From: Xestospongia muta | Lineage: Eukaryota > Porifera > Demospongiae > Haplosclerida > Petrosiidae | Direction of reading: 5' to 3' | Assembly (NCBI GenBank): GCA_963693285.1 | Contig: OY848925.1 | Location: 6,116,932-6,180,931, forward strand | DNA: 64,000 nucleotides | Notes under the pieces: model-generated | The model's input: only the letters and a program-made list of their open reading frames with translations | Database searches by the model: none | What the model was told of the DNA's origin: nothing | In this document: in pieces, positions 53,875-64,000 of the stretch | Layout: each line of letters opens with the position of its first letter | Position numbering within the stretch: position 1 is the stretch's first letter | Made by a program: the position numbers and the translations under genes

Positions 53875-54130
53875 CTTTCGAGTGAGTCATCCATTGTCGA
53901 TCACAAAAAAAGGTGGGGCTTGTAAATATTGATTGCCCCACCCTATTTTGACAGCTTTGAATAATATACATTTATGATATATTTTACTTGGTAACCAAAA
54001 AACCTACAGAGTTCAAAGTAAAATAAACTGTACTTAATGACAGGTACATACATAATAAACAGCTAGTGATAATAACAATGAATTATCATAATATTATATA
54101 ATATTAATATAATAACTCAAACTAGTTAAA
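53875..54130 (-). pseudogene. Stranded start codon and 5' flank of copy B
   Basis: 53892-53894 is the original ATG (MDDSLE, as in copy A), now followed by the transposon end, where it reaches TAG four codons after the target site. The upstream flank 53895-54125 matches 38690-38890 of copy A. It is cut off from the rest of gene B by the 4,979-bp MULE. Confidence 0.8.
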
Positions 54131-54169
54131 AGTGAAAGTGTCTCCTTTGTTCCTTCTTCTTGTGATTAT

Positions 54170-55640
54170 AATCTCCTTTTGTTTGTTCTTTGTTATAGAC
54201 ATATCTATTGTCAATTACACAAGTAGTCCTCCAATCTCTATTCCTACAATCATACACAGTACATTTAATATACCAGTATAGTCTAATAATTGTTCCATCA
54301 TTTTGTTTGTTATCAATACATCATGTCAATTAATATATCTATCCATTCACCTGTTAATTTGTCCATTCATCTTACTTACTTCTAAACTTTTATTCTCATA
54401 TTATATCATACCAGTAATACAATGGAGGGGAGTATAAATATTAAATGATACACCAGATTTAATCATGACATCATTTCCTATAGTATGCTACACAAACTAT
54501 ATAATAATTATTATAATACAAAAATATAATGATTATAGAAATAGATAATTCACAATAATTAATGACTATTACTATTAATATCTGATTACAGTACTTCATA
54601 CTACTTCAAAACCAGATGATATAACTTACTGAAAAGGCTTGAGGGGTTCCTAGAACACCACCTAGCCCCATTTTAATTAGCATTCCTGTCCCCATCCTCA
54701 TTCCCACCCCTAATATTGTCCCCATTCCTATTCCACCTAATACAAAAGAATCATTATTGTAAAAAGGTCTTATGATTGTTGGTGTTGTAGTAAATTACTG
54801 GGGCTTTGAGTTGTAATACTTAATGTATGTCACTGTAATCAATTTTTCTACTACTCATATTAATGTTGCAGTGCTTACAGTAACAGTAAATTAACTTTAT
54901 TGTTTGTGATGTATGTTGACAGTCAACATCAATAATAGTATATAATAGAATAAAAACACACATAAAACAATTTTTGATAATACTTGGACTCACTTGACAC
55001 ACTTGAATCACATTGTGGTTTACATTCAAAGACTTAGTAGATAGCAATAAAAGATACATCTACTAGATGTATATAATAAAAAGAACAGTTCATAGAACGT
55101 AATATATACCTTTTATAAGATATAGGGTTGTTCTAAATTAATCAAATATTATGACAAATATAATTCATCATATGTAGTATATTCATGTGAAGTAAGACCA
55201 CCTCCAGCTAGACCACTTGAGTTAGCTCTGACTCCGCCCCCTAAATTACTTCTAAATCCAAACAGTCCAGATCCTTGTTGACCAAACATGTCAGCACCAC
55301 TTCCAAGACCACTCCCATCTAGACCTCTAGTTGTACCTAATATACCACCTGGTTGACTTGTAAATAAACTGGTATATAAAAATGGATGGATAGACAAAAT
55401 GGACACATGGTTAGATAATGATGAACAAATAAATTATGAGATATTTCATTGTATAAAATTAACAGGAGAATTCTCTACCTGTTGAAGACATTTCACCTGA
55501 GATTATATTAGTATTATTACTGATACCAGTTCCAACTCTTTCTCCTCTTCACATGATTCCACCCCTGAGTCCAAGATTACCTGGGGTCTGTCCACTAAAG
55601 AGACCGCCCCTCCAATCCCTCCACCCCCTACATTAAATTG
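54170..55640 (-). pseudogene. NUP98 pseudogene, GLFG and GLEBS region
   Basis: Minus-strand pieces in order: GGLFSGQTPGNLGLRGGIM then a stop (about 55610-55550); ILGTTRGLDGSGLGSGADMF and FGQQGSGLFGFRSNLGGG (55370-55200); GMGTILGVGMRMGTGMLIKM (about 54740-54650); and GNDVMIKSGVSFNIYTPL then HCITGMI, stop, YENKSLE (about 54490-54390), which matches the GLEBS motif of NUP98 (TDTMVKAGVSTNIS and QCITAMKEYESKSLEE). The next piece reads E, stop, RLEDYLCN. Several in-frame stops show decay, and only this central segment is present. Introns are retained. Confidence 0.7.
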
Positions 55641-56100
55641 AAATTATTAACATAGTGTGTTTGGGATTAAAATGTAGGACATTCAAATTTAGATCATGTT
55701 TTCAAGCACCACACACACAGTGACACACACACACACACACAGTATATAGTATAGACTATTACTAGTAATTAACAGATAACTTACCAACTCCTTAGAACAT
55801 TTGGTGAAGAACAAAGTAAACAGAAAACATCAGAAAGACTAACAATTGATAAATTCTTTGATTTTGCAATAACTTTTGAATTTTCTACAAAGGAGATATA
55901 AACTGATTATCAAGAACTCCCTCCTCCATACTGGAAGTAAAAAGACAGTTTTCTATAAAGTCAATAAACACCAGTTATAACTGCTATGCCACAAGAAAAT
56001 TGAACTGCACATGATAACAGGAGGTGTGGCTTAAAATATAACTCCTATTCATGTGAGTGATGTGACATTGTCATAAATATTGGAGGGTTACCCTGTAGCA

Positions 56101-58620
56101 ATGGAAGAGGTTGATGACATCATCATTGCAACACTCAGAGATGTAGAATGGTAAGATATCATCATAAAATAAAACTAACAGTCATCAAAAAATTAATAAC
56201 TTATTGCCCCACCCCCTTTCTTCTCCCTCTTTCTTTCAGGGACTTTGAACAAGATGTGACGAGTCAAACTTAATTTTCACCTTATATGGTAGTTGAACCT
56301 TCTGTGCATTGTTCGAAGATATCACTCCTGAAAGCTCCACCCATCTCTCTGAGGTAATCTACTCGTTATTGTATGTGTACTGGACTGACCAATACTTGCT
56401 GAGTTAGTTAGATGGATGTATAGACAGATAAACAGACATATGAATTGACAGTTGGACTAATGGATATAATATACTTTTATACTATTTAGTTTATACTATT
56501 GTATTTTCTACTCTGTCTGTGCCCTTAGAACTAGCAGTAGCTATTGGATATTCATTTTGTCAATTAAGAAAATGGAATAGAGGAGATTTATTAATGAATT
56601 GATAGTCAAACAGACATTAGATAAATGAACATATTATATGATATTTCTATATTGGAACTTAGGATATCAAAAATCACTAACAACCTCCTCTACTTCCTAC
56701 TGATATTTTCATTCACAAACCTCTACCAAGTTATGCTTCTCATCACTTTGATCCTCTCACATTTACCATTCCTTTTTCTCACTAATTTGCTTCATAAAGC
56801 TCATTTGTCTCTTCTGTTCCCTCTCTATGGAATTCACTTCCTTGTCATGTAAAATCTAGCTCATCTCTAATCACTTTTAAATCTAAAGTAAATATACTTC
56901 TTTACAAACCATCAACTCACCATCACTTATCATACTAAAACCTATCATATACAATCAGTCACTTATTCTATCTCAGTATTATTAATGATACAATATCCTG
57001 TACTTTAATACCTTAATTCTGTATTATTAACTATTATTTTATTTAGTTTGTGTCGTTTACTAGCAGCTGCTATTGGGCATTCATTTTGTCAATAAAAAAA
57101 GATGAAGTGGGTTACCAAGCTTTTTCGTATTCAAGTGTTAAATATTGGTGTAAATTTCTCATGTTTCTCATGAAGAGACTACCAAAGGAAACCAGCTGAA
57201 ATAGACATGTTACTTTGAACACCTTGAATACCAATTTATTGTAAGAGGTTAACACGACGGTTATCATCTACAACCTGGAATATTGAGGTAATTTAATAAT
57301 CTGTCTGTTTGTCCATTAATTTATTAATCTATTCATTTATCTATCCATTTCTATAGAGTTCAAACAGCTTACATTCTTTCCATTCTACTAATGTTATAGT
57401 TCCAGCTGGTACTGGAGACCTCCAAGTCAAGATACCTAAAGGTCTATAGTCACATGACTATCACATGACATAAGGATATAATCCAATTGAAGTGAAACTA
57501 TATTATTCACAGAATTTACCATACGTTGTGACCCAGCCAAGAGTCAGAGAGGATGTACTGGCATCATTGTTAGCTAAGACTGCTTGAGAAGTTGTTGCTC
57601 AGCAAGAATGGGAGACAAAGTGGAACAAAATGGACTACCATCTTGTCTCTCTAAAGAAGTTAGGATGCACATATAGCCAATTATTAACTATAATATCCAT
57701 CCATTCAGGATAATATGTGTCCATTGTTCTACTCATGTATCCCTTTATGATCTAATATACATCCATTTCATCTACTCATGTATCCATTAGGAATACCAAG
57801 CACATAAAGGGCAGCATCTTCAAAAGAAATTAACAGAATAGTTGTGTGCTCAAAATAAAATGGATAAGGTTCAGGACCCCTTGGATTAGGGTCTGATTTA
57901 AGTCAAATAATGTCATCATTTCTTGAGTGATCTGGAGGTCAATATGGAAAAGAGTCTTGGTTCCAACATGCTGAGAAGTTCCAGTTTGCTAAAGTAGAAC
58001 TTGTTAAATAAACTATTTAATTGATCTTCCTTAATTCATAGCACCTGGCATGGAAGCCACCTCTGAAGTGGACCTCTAGTATCAAAGAGAAGAAGAGTTG
58101 ACTGGTTTACAGAATCAGTTATCTGAATTGAGATCATGTTTTGAAACATTGGAACTCAATATGAAGAAATATACAACTATATAGTATGAATGTGTTTGAC
58201 CTATTGACCTTTCAACTTTTGACCTTTACAGGCATTGAAGAAATTCAAGAATAAGTAAGGCTAAAAATAAAGGATGTTTATTGTATTAGGAAAAGGGATG
58301 TACAATCTTCTGCCTAATGCTGACAATGTTGAAGGTTTTATATTGTGCTAATTTAAAACTTGTTTATCAAACTGGTTTTTGTTTTAGGAACTGGTCTAGT
58401 CGAGTTCTGATCAACTTGTTAAACTGGCTGTTAAGTGGGATGAGGCATGGACACCTTTGATACAAGATCTTTGAGAATTATAGTCAAAATTTGATATCAG
58501 AGGTCAGGAAATTGTGTTGTGTAGGGGTTAATAATTTTCTCCGTAGTTGAAGACACAGGAGCTTCTGGAGGAAATAGTAAACTTTCTAGAGTGTCTTTCC
58601 AATAAAATGAGCTCACTTCT
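56101..58620 (+). pseudogene. CCDC22 pseudogene, copy 2
   Basis: Paralogue of 27560-29545, with an added start: MEEVDDIIIATLRDVEWDFE (56101-56160) resembles the N-terminus of CCDC22 (MEEADRILIHSLRQ), then a stop follows DVTSQT. The shared pieces recur: NLPYVVTQPRVREDVLASLL near 57515, a stop in place of a Gln near 57586, QHLQKKLTE then a stop near 57840, and REEELTGLQNQLSELRSCFE near 58090. A LINE fragment lies inside it. Confidence 0.7.
56672..57105 (+). mobile_element. LINE 3' end fragment
   Basis: Absent from the paralogous position at about 27990. It encodes a decayed reverse-transcriptase C-terminus, LWNSLPCHVKSSSSLITFKS followed by KVNILLY, as in many non-LTR elements. It ends in CAGCTGCTATTGGGCATTCA and a TCAATAAAAAA tail. 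Confidence 0.6.
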
Positions 58621-58719
58621 TATAATCAATATTATCATAATAACAACTGTTTTATTACATTTAAATAGAATTACTTCAGTTTAAATTAGGTGTTAATTTA
58701 ATTTTATCAACTGTCAATT

Positions 58720-59001
58720 TTTAAATTTTGTTTTTGTAGATCGCTGACAATTTGACAAAATAATTTTAACAAAACTTTCTGATTCTTTTCCTAAAAGATC
58801 TGAAGAGTTTCTCCTATAAACAATATCTAGATATGACATAGTCAAGTTAATGTATGTACACAATAAGAGGTAACTGACCTTCTCTATTACACTCATAGAA
58901 ATATAACTTGGTAAGAGAGAAGGATTGATTTGGTAAATGTAGAGTCTCCTCAGCTGATAAGTGGCCTACTCACACATATGCTCTCTCTCTTTCTCTCTCT
59001 T

Positions 59002-59033
<32 letters not shown>

Positions 59034-60270
59034 CACATTTCTTCATAGAGGAAACAGGTTCTTTCCTTACAGTCCTCTTTAAGTAGTCCATGAATTATCC
59101 AACTAGATAGCTGTTTATATAGGGCACTATGACATGTGTACAGGAGACTATATATAAGGACAATATGATATGTATTACTGAGTAATATCTCTTTATGTAT
59201 CCATATATACATCTATTTGTCCATTCATTTGATGCATTAACACCAACTAACTAATACAATATATTAACAATATATAAATTACCTTATATCTTAATATATG
59301 TTTAATAGTAGTATTAAATGATGGTAAGAGAACATGATATTATAAAATGAGAGAGAAAAGAGTTAAAATAAATGAATGGATAGATGGATGGACAATGGAT
59401 GAATGGATAAATTGTATAGAAGGAGAGATGAACTGATGGATAAATGGATGATTAATGGATAAACAGATGACAATGATGGACAAACAGATAAAAAGATGTT
59501 ACCTCTTCAATTTTATGTTCAATAAAAAAATTATATGATAATAGTATATAATGGTCTTTAATACACTACATTTAAAAATAAAACATATTATTTTATATGT
59601 AGAGTTGATGTTACATGTACCTGTTTTCAACATCAACTAATCTCTGACAATATGGACCTAGTACTTCATTTAATCCAATAGCCAGTGCTCATATATAAAG
59701 ACCTACATTTATTTTATATGGATATTTAAAAGTGTATCAGTTTTATGTTCAAGAGAGAGACTATTTACCTGTTCAAGATCATCAACTACTTGACATCACT
59801 TGAAAAGCTACATAATGTAGATATATATCAAAGTGATATTAGAAGGACAAACTTACATTTAGTCAAGAGAAAACATATTATAGACTATGATTGATGTTGT
59901 AACTAGGTCATGTTGTAGACAATATGATGAAACTTACCTTCATTATGTTATACCTGAACAACTTACTAGAGCTCAAGCTGACTGGATCTCCAAGGGAGAA
60001 ACGACACAATTCTTGTTATGTTCAAGTAAGTATCAAGTTCACAGGTCATAGACCATCAAGTAGTATTCTCAACTAACTGGAGGATGAAAATATTCCACTG
60101 TTAATGATAGCTATCTGTAACTAATAGTTTTTATTATTGTAACACTAGAACAAACATCATATGAGCTTTTGACATAATATTCCTTTGTCTCCTCCTCTTC
60201 CTTCAGTCTGTACACACTCTTACCGCCATGTTTATTCGCGGGTTTGCATTTTTCCATAGTTACACACCAC
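58720..60270 (-). pseudogene. TUBGCP4 pseudogene, N-terminal part, copy 2
   Basis: Paralogue of 29660-31190, better preserved: LYKQLSSWIIHGLLKEDC (about 59140-59060) matches MYKQLSAWMLHGLLLDQ of GCP4. INPSLLPSYISMSVIEKV (about 58930-58880) matches LPSYIPVRVAEKI. IGETLQIF then a stop (about 58810) matches VGESVQMF. ALAIGLNEVLGPYCQRLVDV is near 59640. A CT/GA tract interrupts the middle at 58980-59030. Only the N-terminal half is seen. Confidence 0.7.
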
Positions 60271-61009
60271 ACCTATTAAAGTAGCAGCTGTAGAAGCCAG
60301 CAGCTGTCGGTGAGAAAAAGTTTGCTGCTTAAGTCTTTACTGCTTTAAGCCTTCTTTACTAGAAACTACTAATGATAGAAGATAACTAACTAGCAAAACT
60401 GCTAACTACTAGATACAGTCTACTACTGTTAATAGAAACTAAGTTTGTTTAGTAGTAAGTTAATAGTTGTAATGTTATCAAGAAATCTTCTGATGTTGTA
60501 TGGATCAGTACTTTCATGGAATTGTTAAAAGTGAGTGTATTATTAAATAGAACGTGTTATTAAATATAATAACTTGTTAAGTGAACTGTGTGTGTAGGAA
60601 ATAAGTTTTTAGGTTATTTTGACAAATTAATTGGCTTTAATTAATGGATTTTTTATTAGCAGTAGTAATTAGTGGTATTAGACGTAGCGATAATATTTAA
60701 TTTTATATAGCTACTAACTAGAGGCCTATTAATGTACAATTTAGTCTAGTTTGTTTGTTATAATTGTATTTGTAAATATTAGAAATAACAATATTGAAGC
60801 TTTTATTATTAATTAATGTAGGCGTTGTCAATTGTCAAGTAGAGAAGTTGAGTTTTTCTAGAGAAGAAGTGAATTATAAAAATTGTTAACTTTGTTAGAA
60901 GACAAAGAACTGGAAACTAAAGTATTTAACTAATAATTGACTTATTTGAATTTGAAATAATTTATTTTTAGTAAAAAAAATACAACAATAGTACAAAAAT
61001 AACTAATAA

Positions 61010-63600
61010 TTAACGATCAAGGAGTACATTATCATTAACAACCAAACACTCCAAACTATTATTATTAACAACAACATTTTGTAATTGTTGTATACCAAAT
61101 TTAGTAATATTAGGACAGAGAGTGAGATCTAGATATTGTAGTGTGTTAGTGTTTGTAATTAGAGTAGATAGATGTGGTATGTCTTTATCAGTAATATTAT
61201 TGTCATCCAACAAGTATAATCCCTTGATTATTTTATTACCAACTACAGCAGTTGTTAATAAGTGGTAAGTATCTGGTACGAGAGGTGAGGAGTAAAGATA
61301 TAGGTCCTCCATTGTTTGGTTACAAGTTAGTACTTGAGATAGTTTACTGACACAGTTAATATCAAAAGGAGTGTTCCATATAGAAAGTCTCCTCACTTGA
61401 CATCCATTAATATCAGTTAATATTGTAAGTAAACTTTGAGGAGATAATCTGTTGAGTTCAATCCACCATGTTGTGTGTTGTCGTCTCTTTAATTGATGTA
61501 TCACTTCTTTACATTCTGCCACAGTAGATGAAGTAAGTGTAACACTATCACTGTACCACTGAACACTTCCAGTGTCTCCTATAATAAAACATAGTTACTA
61601 TATAATATTTTACACACACAACAATAGCTATACACACACTCTAACATGCTCAACTACGATTGTCAAGGCCTAACGAAGAAGACGACGCCATTACTGATGT
61701 TAGGTTACTATAGCAATGATGTACGGAGATGAACGGATTCTACAAAACGGTCTTAAATTTACTGAATGTTATACTAATAATTTACTGTATTAGATGATGT
61801 GAGCTAAGATGGGGACGTCAATATCTACTGAGACAGGCACACAGGGTACTGAACTGTTATACCAATAATTTACTGTATTAGTTGGAAGACTAAATTGTGT
61901 TGATATATTATCACTCAATGATCTGAGCCAGGATGAGGATGTCAATATCTTACAAAGTTACCGAGACCAGTACAGGGTACCTGGCAGGGGCTATAAGGAT
62001 GACTAGTACATCACAAACAACACTCATTATGTAACAGATAAACAGAGTTCATGTCTTGTTTGTTGTGTGTTTATAATATATTGAATAAACTTTTGTAGAA
62101 TTTTCTTTTTACAAACCAATATTTCACTTTATTAACTCTATCTAACTTTAGTAATTAGGTCAGCATCATTACCAGTCCAGTGGGTATAACCCTGGTACAA
62201 ATGTCATAATGTAGTATTGTGACATGACTCAACACATCATACATATCAGTACTTTATAAAACTATATTGAATAACAATTATATTGTTTAGTGTAGTGTCA
62301 ATTCAATAGTACCAGTTCTCAGTTCTGAGTATTTTAATAGAATACTCCCAAAGACTATAAAGTACTAATACTTAAAGAAAGGCTCATATTGTTACACACA
62401 GACATTGGGGACTCCATAAATATATATAGCTATTGAAAGAGGGGAGTGGCTAGCTACATGAGTCTGCCCACCTATTTGATTGGGTTTCCAGACTACACAG
62501 TATTTAATGTACTATGTTCTGTTCATGTTGAGAATGACTGTGGTTTAGTGGAATTCCAATAATAACCCACATCATCAACCTAACTTGGGTGTGGCATTGT
62601 AATTGTAACACTACATGTAGAAATGTATGGATATGTGAATGTCAGATATCCATCAGTATTAGATGATCTGAACTAAGATGAGTGACGTCACTATCAATTG
62701 AGACAGACAAACAAGGTACTGAACTGTCAGTGAGGGTGACTCGATTATATCACTAGTAAAGATGATTCACAATTAAGAAGCAACACTCAAGCATAAATCA
62801 TCATGATGTCTGGTAATAGAGTTTTGTTTGACTTGTCTTTTGTGTGTTGACATTTCTCTTTTACTTTACAAATGTCATGATGTAATAAAACATTATATTT
62901 AGTATTGCGATGTGATATCATAATGTAAGTTATGTCATTTATAATGTACTTCAATATTTTGAAACAATAATTATTATTTGAAACTATCCTATCAACATTG
63001 AAGCTGGAACATGTGTGTAATAATAGTGACATCATTTCTCTGTCAGCTAATGAACACCAGTTAACTCACAGATATCATTACAGTATTTTCATATCAGCTC
63101 AAGTTTACTATTCTTCTAGTAATTAGTCTTCTCTCCATTTTTTTGTTTTTCTTATATTTTCATTAAACATCATTGTACGTGTATACATATAGCTGAAAAT
63201 AATGATGAGGGATTAATTTGACCATGTTGGTGATTTTTGAAATTAAATTTTACAACTTTTGATGCCACAATTATTTTAATATAACACATTGATACATTGT
63301 AAATTTAAATTTTATTCTCTCCAATATTTCCACTATATTCAGTACAGTACACGTACTATACATTCATGTCAGTACATGATAATAATATTATTAACTATAA
63401 ACCATGTACTGGTACTTTCTTTATATCAGTGAATTTATGCTTAGCTTGTGTCTTCTGGAACTATATAACACAACATAGTCTTCAAATTGTACACTCAATT
63501 CCTCTATCCTGTCAACACATCTTATGATTTTGCTTGTTGTGTCAATTAATGGTAGGTCATATAAAACTATACTAGTATATATAAATATATATACACTAAA
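61010..63600 (-). CDS. LRR copy C, 3' part only
   Basis: Third paralogue. The LRR exon (about 61580-61010) starts GDTGSVQWYSDSVTLTSSTV and has the same LRR frame as A and B, with different residues at the exposed positions (MEDLYLYSSPL, IKGLYLLDDN, LQYLDLTLC). Flanking introns match A and B to about 63580. From about 63600 the match stops at what looks like another mobile element, and the coiled-coil, death-domain and CARD-like exons are not in the window. The exon is open and has no stop. Confidence 0.6.
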
Positions 63601-63611
63601 TAGTTGAGGTA

Positions 63612-64000
63612 TGCATAGGCAAAGGAACCAGGGGGGGAACTGTGAGCATGTGACCCCCCAAAATTTCATAGTGCACCACGCCCATGCATGTTACACGTGT
63701 AAGTGTATTGCCATGTCTGCTAAACCAAGTAGAGTTGCTATGTCTGCTCCTCTGCCAATCAAGAAGTTAAAGAAAACTACGCTACTACTACTTAGCAGCT
63801 ACAACATTACAACCATGACTTAACAACACAATGCTCCTTTATGTTCACAAAGACAGGACAGATGAACTTGACATTATCACACTAGCAAATAGTATCATCC
63901 ATGTAAATGACAGAAGAAGAAATTATTTTGGTAATGTGTAACTGTATCTTGCATTGCAGTTATAATCAAGTTATTTATAACATTGTTGTTCAAAAACATT
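63612..64000. mobile_element. Probable DNA transposon end at the right edge
   Basis: The match between the LRR copies stops here. The new sequence begins with GGCAAAGGAACCAGGGGGGG and CATGTGACCCCCCAAAATTT, a G-run/C-run layout common at ends of hAT-like elements. A short plus frame (MSAKPSRVAMSAPLPIKKLK) follows. Only one end is in view. Confidence 0.35.

Noticed and set aside
53875..53894. A tiny separate gene starting at the stranded ATG
   Set aside because: It reaches a stop within the transposon end after about ten codons. It is the orphaned start of copy B.

Overview
The window is animal nuclear DNA: AT-rich, intron-dense (short GT-AG introns) and gene-compact in its left half. The gene content (two Dicers, BRF1, SDE2, a death-domain plus LRR protein family, and TE-borne MULE and HIRAN genes) suggests an early-branching metazoan, most likely a demosponge of the Amphimedon type. 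That assignment rests on protein recognition by eye, without a database search.

Left part (1-27.5 kb), housekeeping genes. BRF1 (-, running off the left edge); Dicer A (-); ALKBH6 (-); Dicer B (+); a TTL-family ligase with an N-terminal membrane anchor (-); a DH-PH-PH RhoGEF (+); a deoxynucleoside kinase (-); a small RS/K-rich nuclear protein (+); SDE2 (-). Three neighbouring pairs are head-to-head with about 80-150 bp between start codons, which suggests shared bidirectional promoters. The two Dicers are divergently oriented paralogues with only ALKBH6 between them. Dicer B carries a large, very homogeneous 60-bp minisatellite in an intron. Three long CT tracts sit exactly at 3' splice sites.

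Right part (27.5-64 kb), a young direct-repeat array. The repeated gene (- strand) appears to encode a CARD-like helical domain, a death domain, an unnamed C-terminal domain, a coiled coil and a C-terminal LRR exon; no NACHT domain is visible. Copy A is at 31.9-38.7 kb, copy B at 41.3-48.9 kb, and the 3' part of copy C at 61.0-63.6 kb. Introns and flanks are nearly identical between copies, whereas the LRR exon differs at clustered positions, mostly the exposed residues of the repeated LxLxx strands. This looks like a diversifying recognition surface and is the most interesting signal in the window.

The spacers hold decayed, intron-bearing fragments of unrelated conserved genes: CCDC22 and TUBGCP4 (two copies each, tail-to-tail), NUP98 and a ubiquitin-specific protease. 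Mobile elements are also present: a 4,979-bp MULE with terminal inverted repeats and an 8-bp target duplication, a HIRAN-domain element in an intron of A and B, a hairpin MITE present only in B, a LINE 3' end, and a probable element at the right edge. The MULE has inserted into the first coding exon of copy B. Its terminal repeat supplies an in-frame ATG to the downstream part, while the original start and upstream region are stranded about 5 kb away.
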